The notes under the pieces are model-generated. The model was not told the origin of the DNA. It was given only the letters and a program-made list of their open reading frames with translations, and made no database searches. The position numbers were made by a program, and so were the translations under genes. This document shows, piece by piece, positions 1 to 4,498 of a stretch of 64,000 nt of DNA. Each line of letters begins with the position of its first letter. Positions within the stretch are counted from its first letter, which is position 1. This DNA is from Luteibaculum oceani. Lineage in GTDB: Bacteria > Bacteroidota > Bacteroidia > Flavobacteriales_D > Luteibaculaceae. The stretch is from positions 1 through 64,000 of the forward strand of contig NZ_VORB01000008.1 in the NCBI RefSeq assembly GCF_007995015.1, given 5' to 3'.

Positions 1-120
1 TAGAAATCGAGGAAGTATTTCTTGTAGGTAATTATTTCTTTAACCACAGTTCAAAGTTAACTCATTAGTTTACTTAATCAAAATGGTTTGTCGAAGAGTA
101 ACTGTGTTTTTATTATGGCA
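1..120. other. left-edge remnant of a further cassette, no gene seen
   Basis: No open reading frame of note is visible on either strand. The right end, GGCAGGCAAC at 117-126, has the form of the left core of the palindromic elements further right. If the array is integron-like, this stretch is the end of a cassette whose gene lies left of the window. That cassette should begin with GTTGCCTGCC. Confidence 0.4.
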
Positions 121-307
121 GGCAACGACCCGGCTATGAATAGTGCGGCTTTAGAGCTATAATGTTTGGCTCTCGCGACACGGTTAGCCGAGGCTTTTAT
201 TTGTGTGGTAAATTACTAAAACCAAGAAGAATAAAAGACGAGGCGGAGGCAAAAGCTAAAATGTGTTCTTAACCGACTAACCCGCATTATTCATAGCCAT
301 TGTTGGC
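121..307. repeat. attC-like palindromic element A (187 bp)
   Basis: The element begins GGCAAC and ends GTTGGC. Its outer arms pair: GGCTATGAATAGTGC near the left end against GCATTATTCATAGCC near the right end. An inner pair is GCTTTTATT against AATAAAAGAC. The exact centre is GGTAAATTACTAAAACC at 207-223, itself a near-palindrome. The whole element could fold as one long hairpin from a single strand. It shares layout, length and centre with the elements at 1044 and 1944. The flanks differ on the two sides and form no target-site duplication. The expected exchange point by analogy with integrons is G302|T303. Confidence 0.8.
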
Positions 308-317
308 AAGCGTAATT

Positions 318-611
318 TTAAATCTCGATGTTTATAGAGACTTTACCACCTAGGCCTTTTTCAACGATATCGTAGAGCGTTTTTAATGTGATGTTGCTGC
401 CATCATTCTCAACTCGGGAGATGTATGTCCTTTTTTTATCAATGATTTCAGCAAGCTGTTTTTGTGTGAGGTGCTTTTCTTCTCTAGCCTGTCTTAATAA
501 ATAACCGATTCGAAATGTTTGAGCACTTCTTTCCAGGTCATCTCTTCTGGGAGTTCCCTTTTTCCCATAAACCTCATCTTTAATTTGGTCCCATGATTTA
601 GTCTTTCCCAT
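318..611 (-). CDS. XRE-family antitoxin (HigA-like), cassette 1
   Basis: This is a 97-residue DNA-binding protein, predicted to neutralise the toxin encoded just upstream and to repress the pair. A helix-turn-helix of the XRE/Cro type occupies roughly residues 35-90, with the motif LTQKQLAEIIDKKRTYISRVEN. The N-terminal 30 residues are charged and probably form the toxin-binding arm. The toxin is read first and overlaps this gene by 14 bp, which is the HigB-HigA gene order. Both lie between palindromic elements A and B. Its relative at 1243-1527 has the same layout (MGK start, YGKKGT/YGKEGS stretch), so the two cassettes carry related antitoxins. The partner match is inferred from order and family, not shown. 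Confidence 0.85.
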   Translation of the reverse strand: MGKTKSWDQIKDEVYGKKGTPRRDDLERSAQTFRIGYLLRQAREEKHLTQKQLAEIIDKKRTYISRVENDGSNITLKTLYDIVEKGLGGKVSINIEI

Positions 612-951
612 CTTTTTTCTCTTTTAAATACTGCAACATTAATTTCTTGGCTTTTTCGATTTCCTTCTTGGGTGTTTTCTGTGATTTCTTTTGAAATCCG
701 TTAAGAAGGATGACAAGCTTGTTTCCATCAAAAAAGCAGAACACTCTCCAGATGTTGGATCCAAGTTTAATGCGTCCCTCAAAAAGGCCTTTTACTCCAG
801 TTATGCTTTTAAGATGGTTAGAAGGAATACGTTCAATGGTTTCTAACATCTCAATTAACTTAAAGACTTTGTTTTGGGTCTTTTGGTCCAAAGAGTTTAG
901 GAACTTTTCGAAGTGTCCTTCGTATGATGTAACCGATCTTATTTTGTCCAA
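598..951 (-). CDS. RelE/HigB-type toxin, cassette 1
   Basis: This predicted mRNA-interferase toxin of the RelE/ParE superfamily has about 117 residues. The motif GSNIWRVFCFFDGNKLVILLNGFQKKSQKTP is split here for clarity: GSNIWRVFCFFD, then LLNGFQKKSQKTP, then a lysine-rich C-terminal helix. These are typical of phage-derived Gp49-like/HigB toxins of Bacteroidota. The open frame extends to an ATG-type start at 1035, but I prefer the TTG at 951. A good promoter and palindromic operator lie at 973-1004, inside the longer frame, so the extra 28 residues would precede transcription. It overlaps the antitoxin gene at its 3' end. Toxicity and target are inferred from the family. Confidence 0.8.
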   Translation of the reverse strand: MDKIRSVTSYEGHFEKFLNSLDQKTQNKVFKLIEMLETIERIPSNHLKSITGVKGLFEGRIKLGSNIWRVFCFFDGNKLVILLNGFQKKSQKTPKKEIEKAKKLMLQYLKEKKDGKD

Positions 952-972
952 ACTGGTTCGATTATTTAACGA

Positions 973-1004
973 CAAAGGTAACTTAAAAGTTACTTGAAAC
1001 GCAA
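973..1004 (-). promoter_or_regulatory. promoter with palindromic operator of toxin-antitoxin pair 1
   Basis: On the minus strand TACCTTTG (980-973) matches the Bacteroidota -7 consensus TAnnTTTG exactly. A TTG at 1004-1002 sits 21 bp upstream. The perfect palindrome GTAACTT-AA-AAGTTAC at 978-993 overlaps the -7 element and is the likely antitoxin operator. The operator outline GTAAC-N6-GTTAC recurs in the same place in cassette 2. Confidence 0.7.
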
Positions 1005-1043
1005 GAAAATCTTTGGGGATTAGGGCAGAGCGCAATTATGCTT

Positions 1044-1229
1044 GCCAACGGCTCGCCTATGAATAGTGCACTCCGTAGCTCTAAAATTTAGATGCTGGCG
1101 ATACACTTAGCCGAGACTTTTGTTTGAGTGGTAAATTAGTAAAACCGCGTAAAAGAAAAGGGGAGGCGGAAGTGCGGGCGAAACCATTTAAGAACCGATT
1201 AAGCCGCATTATTTATAGGCATTGTTGGC
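1044..1229. repeat. attC-like palindromic element B (186 bp)
   Basis: The element begins GCCAAC and ends GTTGGC. Outer arms are GCCTATGAATAGTGC and GCATTATTTATAGGC. The centre GGTAAATTAGTAAAACC at 1130-1146 matches the centre of element A in 16 of 17 bases. The left flank GCTT complements the right flank of element A. The right flank ACTA complements the left flank of element C. Pairing of flanks therefore runs across the gene packets, not across the element. The expected exchange point is G1224|T1225. Confidence 0.82.
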
Positions 1230-1242
1230 ACTAGTACTTTAT

Positions 1243-1527
1243 TTATTCTGGATTAATCTGAATAGAGAGTCCAAGAGCTTTAGCTAACAAAGCAAAATTT
1301 GATAGTCTAATGTCTTCACCATTTTCTATTCGAGAAATGTAAGGTCGTTTTTTACCCACTTTTTCAGCGAGATCTTCTTGACTCAAATGGAGTTCCTTTC
1401 GTCTGTTACGAATGATTTCTCCGAAGTAATATGAAAAGGCGTCTTCAGTGAATTTCTCTCGTGATTCTGAACCTTCTTTTCCGTACCTCTTATCCAAAAG
1501 TTCCTTGGCGTTGAATGCTTTACCCAT
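1243..1527 (-). CDS. XRE-family antitoxin, cassette 2
   Basis: This 94-residue helix-turn-helix protein is predicted to be the antitoxin and autorepressor of cassette 2. The XRE domain spans about residues 36-90, with LSQEDLAEKVGKKRPYISRI as its core. The N-terminus (MGKAFNAKELLDKRYGKEG) parallels that of the antitoxin in cassette 1. It overlaps the upstream toxin frame by 8 bp. The two proteins appear homologous but clearly diverged, so cassettes 1 and 2 are not a recent duplication. Confidence 0.85.
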   Translation of the reverse strand: MGKAFNAKELLDKRYGKEGSESREKFTEDAFSYYFGEIIRNRRKELHLSQEDLAEKVGKKRPYISRIENGEDIRLSNFALLAKALGLSIQINPE

Positions 1528-1867
1528 TTTCTTTACGATTTAAATATTCCTCTAAAATTTTTTCTGCAGCTTTAATTGCCTTTTTATAATCCTTGGTGGA
1601 CTTTTTTATAAACCCAGTTAAACAGACCACCTGGTTAGCTTGAGAGAAGTTTAAATGATCAATTGCAAATATGATAATACGGTATTCATTTCCAGCTTTT
1701 ACTCGGAGTTCATAGAATTTGGTGGATTGCAACTTCTTAATGAACAAAGCGTGCACCACTTTCTCTTGCATCATCACTTGCACAAGCTGAAAAAATTTTA
1801 ATGAAACCCTTTCACCTTGTTTGTCGATAAACTCTAAGCATTCTTCCGTAATATCAACATCTCTCAC
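1520..1867 (-). CDS. RelE/HigB-type toxin, cassette 2
   Basis: This 115-residue predicted toxin belongs to the phage-derived Gp49-like/HigB group. Key stretches are FYELRVKAGNEYRIIIFAID, then VVCLTGFIKKSTKDYKKAI near the C-terminus. The start is GTG at 1867, and no alternative upstream start exists before the promoter. TACATTTG ends at 1872, only four bases before the GTG, so the message is probably leaderless or nearly so. Toxin-first order and overlap with the antitoxin are as in cassette 1. Confidence 0.8.
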   Translation of the reverse strand: MRDVDITEECLEFIDKQGERVSLKFFQLVQVMMQEKVVHALFIKKLQSTKFYELRVKAGNEYRIIIFAIDHLNFSQANQVVCLTGFIKKSTKDYKKAIKAAEKILEEYLNRKENG

Positions 1868-1871
1868 GGTA

Positions 1872-1892
1872 CAAATGTAACGAATTAGTTAC
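1872..1892 (-). promoter_or_regulatory. promoter and operator of toxin-antitoxin pair 2
   Basis: Minus-strand TACATTTG (1879-1872) matches TAnnTTTG exactly. The inverted repeat GTAAC-GAATTA-GTTAC at 1877-1892 overlaps it. Its arms and spacing are the same as in the operator of cassette 1. No clear -33 TTG is seen at the usual distance. Confidence 0.6.
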
Positions 1893-1943
1893 GAAAAAGG
1901 TTTAAGAATCTAGCAAAAAATAGTAGGGAGAACGAGTATTAGT

Positions 1944-2135
1944 GCCAACGGCTTGGCTATAATTTAGTGCGGGTGGATCGGGCTTTGTCCGATCATGCCG
2001 CACGGAAGCTAGCAAGCCTTTTATTTAGGTAGGTAAATTAAATAAAACCGAGAGAAATAAAAGGAGAAGCGGAGGCGAGGGCGAAAATGTGTTCTGTCAA
2101 CGGTTAACTCCGCATTAATTATAGCCTTTGTTGTG
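1944..2135. repeat. attC-like palindromic element C (192 bp)
   Basis: The element begins GCCAAC and ends GTTGTG. Outer arms are GGCTATAATTTAGTGC and GCATTAATTATAGCC. The centre GGTAAATTAAATAAAACC at 2032-2049 sits in the middle of the element. Its inner portion is more diverged than in A and B and includes an extra local hairpin, ATCGGGCTTTGTCCGAT. The expected exchange point is G2130|T2131. The sequence after it, TTGTGTGC, is repeated inverted at 2916-2924 beyond the genes. Confidence 0.8.
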
Positions 2136-2147
2136 TGCTGGCCGTCT

Positions 2148-2582
2148 TTAAATTAATTGTCTTTCAACGTGTTTTTCTAATTCCTTTTGCTTGAAATCAA
2201 ACCAGTCTTGCCTAAAGTCCGAATGATCAACTAGATGTTTAAAGTGACGGAAAGGTTTTCTTTTTGATAAAGCTTCTATTAATCGATTCTTAAATAACCC
2301 TTCATTTAGTTGATAAGCGAAGTTTTCCATGATTTCAAAGGATTCCCAGGATTCAAGTGGGGTAATGCACTGAAATTCGGGATCTTCTACTTTCTCTATT
2401 TCCTCACCTAAAAATTCTTTAAACTCTTCTTCCTCATAGTGATCGTTGAAATTAGGGATGCAAATTAATTCCTCGGATTTAGGATTGTAATAGGCCTTAT
2501 TTCCGCAGTCAATTTGCTGAGCAATTTCATTTAATATTTCTGGTTTAATCTTAGCCAAAGAAACAACCGAGTTTATCTTCAT
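2148..2582 (-). CDS. UPF0158 family protein, cassette 3
   Basis: This 144-residue acidic protein matches my recollection of UPF0158, a small family of unknown function common in accessory DNA. Recognisable parts are the N-terminal region of about 45 residues with YYNPKSEELICIP, an acidic middle, and the C-terminal RPFRHFKHLVDHSDFRQDW followed by FDFKQKELEKHV. I start it at the ATG at 2582. A TTG four codons upstream at 2594 is possible. It overlaps the end of the DUF3024 gene by 32 bp, so the two are probably translated together. No catalytic residues can be pointed to. Confidence 0.7.
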   Translation of the reverse strand: MKINSVVSLAKIKPEILNEIAQQIDCGNKAYYNPKSEELICIPNFNDHYEEEEFKEFLGEEIEKVEDPEFQCITPLESWESFEIMENFAYQLNEGLFKNRLIEALSKRKPFRHFKHLVDHSDFRQDWFDFKQKELEKHVERQLI

Positions 2583-2895
2583 TAATAATTTCAAGTAGAG
2601 CGCTTAAGTTGTTTGCTTTTGGAAATGGGGAATAGGCCTCCCATTTACCGTTTGCTCTCATCCAGTAGAGATTCCATTCATTTCTGGTTTGGTAATAGCG
2701 CAATCTGGCGAATGGGTAGTTTCTTGTTTTTGATGGGTTAATCCAAATGGGCCTAGTTGTGAATATCTCAAAAGCTTTTCTGTCAAAGGAATATCCGAAA
2801 TCAATCTTTTTTCTCAATTCAGGATCCTGAGGACGTTTGGAGTCAACAAAATCTTGAATTTTTTCTTCATTAATTTCTATAATGTTTCGTTCCAC
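2551..2895 (-). CDS. DUF3024-like protein, cassette 3
   Basis: This 114-residue protein has the look of DUF3024, a small family of unknown function also found in integron cassettes of other bacteria. Visible marks are FEIFTTRPIWINPS, ARLRYYQTRNEWNLYWMRA, and NGKWEAYSPFPKANNL followed by a short helix ending CFFG. The start is GTG at 2895, because an in-frame stop lies four codons upstream. It is the gene nearest the recombinase and reads in the same direction. No promoter was recognised in the 20 bp between it and the core site at 2916-2924. Confidence 0.65.
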   Translation of the reverse strand: MERNIIEINEEKIQDFVDSKRPQDPELRKKIDFGYSFDRKAFEIFTTRPIWINPSKTRNYPFARLRYYQTRNEWNLYWMRANGKWEAYSPFPKANNLSALLEIINEDKLGCFFG

Positions 2896-2915
2896 GGATA
2901 ATGTTCAATTAGCTT

Positions 2916-2951
2916 GCACACAACATATGAGCAACACCAGGTTGCTGATAT
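2916..2951. other. last cassette core plus 27-bp inverted repeat
   Basis: GCACACAAC (2916-2924) complements GTTGTGTGC at 2130-2138 and closes cassette 3. Immediately next to it, ATATGAGCAAC (2925-2935) and GTTGCTGATAT (2941-2951) form arms that match in 10 of 11 positions around a 5-base spacer. The AAC...GTT geometry resembles a simple two-box recombinase site. No full 190-bp palindrome is present here. Confidence 0.5.
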
Positions 2952-3023
2952 TGGTTTTTGTTTTTGTATACCGAAAAGTAAAGAAAACCCCCGGAAAACC
3001 ACGATTAGGGCAATTTAAAATGA

Positions 3024-3070
3024 GAAAATGTGATGATATTTTTTGCAAAAGAAAATGTGATGATATTTTT
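3024..3070. repeat. two direct copies of a 20-mer
   Basis: GAAAATGTGATGATATTTTT occurs at 3024-3043 and at 3051-3070, a 27-bp period. The last 12 bases, GATGATATTTTT, occur a third time at 3272-3283 inside the 3' end of the recombinase gene. These could be accessory recombinase-binding sites. A short chance tandem duplication is the alternative. Confidence 0.6.
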
Positions 3071-3219
3071 CTGGGAGCTATTCAACGTCCTCCAAATTCC
3101 AGATTTTACCAATGAGATAGAAATCGCTTTTACTTATCATCTCCCCTTAAATTGCTTACCGATTCTCCTCTGCTCTGCCCTACTCTACTTTTCCAACTAT
3201 GCCAATTGTGCATAAGCTC

Positions 3220-4353
3220 CTATTCCAATGATTTCTTCCGAAAATTTTCAGTCTTTATGCTATCAAAGGGAGATGATATTTTTAGTAAGGACGATTTGGA
3301 AACATGGGTATAAATGGCAGTTGTGTCTAATTTCTCGTGTCCCAAAAGTTTTTGAATCAATCTCGTATCGGTTCCGCCCTCCATCATGTGGGTTGCAAAG
3401 CTATGTCGCAGTACATGGGGTGTTACCCCTTTTAACCCAGCCAGTTTAGCGGCTCTTTTTACTAACATCCCTACGCTAGACGCCCCATATTGATTTCGAT
3501 TGGGCCCCTCAAAAAGCCAGTAATTAGGGCTATATGCTGCCAGATATTTTGTTAACCCAACAGCCATACGTTCACTTAATATAGATACCCGATCTTTCTT
3601 GCCCTTCCCCCCTTTTATAAATACCTGCATACGGTCAAAGTTTATATCCTCTACCCTTAACCCAATGAGCTCTCCCCTTCTTAATCCTGCTGAATACAGT
3701 AAGGCAATAATACACTGGTGCTTTAAATTGCTGGCAGCCAAAACTAGCCGTATAAGTTCTTTCTGACTGATTACTTTGGGAAGCTTTCGCTCTTTTCTGG
3801 GTCTATCCAAACTATACTTCTTTTTCTCTCGTCCCAAAACATGTTCATAATAAAATTTAATAGCGTTAATAACCTGGTTTTGGGTACTTATGCTAACATT
3901 CTTTTTCTCAATCAGAAAATTTATGTAATCCTTGATTTGATCGTCTGTTATAGATTGTAAGTCAAATTTTCTGTAGAAATGCATAAAACCACGAAACATC
4001 GAGCAGTAGGTTCTTACGGTATTGGCACTATATCGTCTGCGCACCAGTAACTCCCTAAACTCCAAGGGTAAATCCACATCATTAGTATTGTTTATTGCCG
4101 CCCTTTTACCCACGAGGATTGCGGTATTATCTACCGCAACCGTTCCATTAAACGCTCTAATAATCTCCAAATATGATTTTCTAGTGAACGGCAGGTAAAA
4201 ACACTTTTTACCTGAGTGCCAGTTCGCGTTAATCCGCCTTAGCCCACTGTATATGGTTTCGCTGTATTTAAACTGAAATCCTAGATAGCAATTACCATCC
4301 AAATGGATTTTATGTAACCGAAGAACCGGCTTACTTGAATCTTGCTTTTTCAC
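3220..4353 (-). CDS. tyrosine recombinase (integron-integrase-like, no IntI insertion)
   Basis: This 377-residue site-specific recombinase has a full catalytic set: R225 (SAGLRRGEL), K250 (GGKGKKDR), H313 and R316 (TPHVLRHSFATH), H339 (LLGHE) and nucleophile Y348 (AIYTH). The core-binding domain is about residues 95-175, with SANTVRTYCSMFRGFMHFY and VSISTQNQVINAIKFYYEHV resembling the same region of IntI. The tail KISSPFD also recalls IntI. The extra domain that defines IntI between R225 and H313 is absent, and the linker is just YSPNYWLFEGPNRNQYGASS. An added N-terminal domain (about 15-80) contains FKYSETIYSGLRRI, W45 and YLPFT, a pattern reminiscent of HARP domains. The start is GTG. It reads toward the array, not away from it. 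Confidence 0.9.
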   Translation of the reverse strand: MKKQDSSKPVLRLHKIHLDGNCYLGFQFKYSETIYSGLRRINANWHSGKKCFYLPFTRKSYLEIIRAFNGTVAVDNTAILVGKRAAINNTNDVDLPLEFRELLVRRRYSANTVRTYCSMFRGFMHFYRKFDLQSITDDQIKDYINFLIEKKNVSISTQNQVINAIKFYYEHVLGREKKKYSLDRPRKERKLPKVISQKELIRLVLAASNLKHQCIIALLYSAGLRRGELIGLRVEDINFDRMQVFIKGGKGKKDRVSILSERMAVGLTKYLAAYSPNYWLFEGPNRNQYGASSVGMLVKRAAKLAGLKGVTPHVLRHSFATHMMEGGTDTRLIQKLLGHEKLDTTAIYTHVSKSSLLKISSPFDSIKTENFRKKSLE

Positions 4354-4447
4354 GTGGTAGGTGCTTTTGTTATAATAAGATAACTAATTATTCATTAGCT
4401 GGGTTATACCTTACTTACAGAAAAAGCTCCCCCCTAGCGCAACAAAA

Positions 4448-4477
4448 AAAGGGGATGCCTAAAAAGACATCCCCTTT
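4448..4477 (-). terminator. rho-independent terminator after the M16 pair
   Basis: The stem AAAGGGGATG/CATCCCCTTT (10 bp) has a 10-base loop. On the minus strand it is followed by a run of seven T. It lies 22 bp beyond the stop of the 696-residue M16-like gene. Confidence 0.85.
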
Positions 4478-4498
4478 AAATATTGGATTTAATTAACC

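Larger units (their letters stand above)
2896..3219. other. gene-free stretch between array and recombinase, candidate primary recombination site
   Basis: No convincing gene is present. The two short plus-strand frames here lack family features and run through repeats. The stretch holds the last cassette core (2916-2924), an adjoining 27-bp inverted repeat (2925-2951) and two direct copies of a 20-mer (3024-3043, 3051-3070). TATCATCTCCC at 3135-3145 is repeated inverted at 3268-3278 inside the recombinase gene. In an integron this is where attI would be. Confidence 0.5.

Noticed and set aside
710-997. 95-residue plus-strand frame opposite toxin 1
   Set aside because: Fully antisense to a well-supported toxin gene and has no recognisable domain.
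121-2135. The three palindromes as MITEs or other non-autonomous transposons
   Set aside because: No target-site duplication flanks any copy. The flanking bases pair across the gene packets instead, which a transposon insertion would not produce.
3024-3070. CRISPR repeats
   Set aside because: Only two copies with a 7-bp gap, no spacer-sized interval and no cas genes.
2882-3215. Short plus-strand open frames between the array and the recombinase
   Set aside because: They run through repeats and core sites, lack family features and have no ribosome-binding site or promoter.
3220-4353. Canonical integron integrase IntI
   Set aside because: The IntI-specific insertion between the first catalytic Arg and the HxxR box is absent, so I call it only IntI-like.
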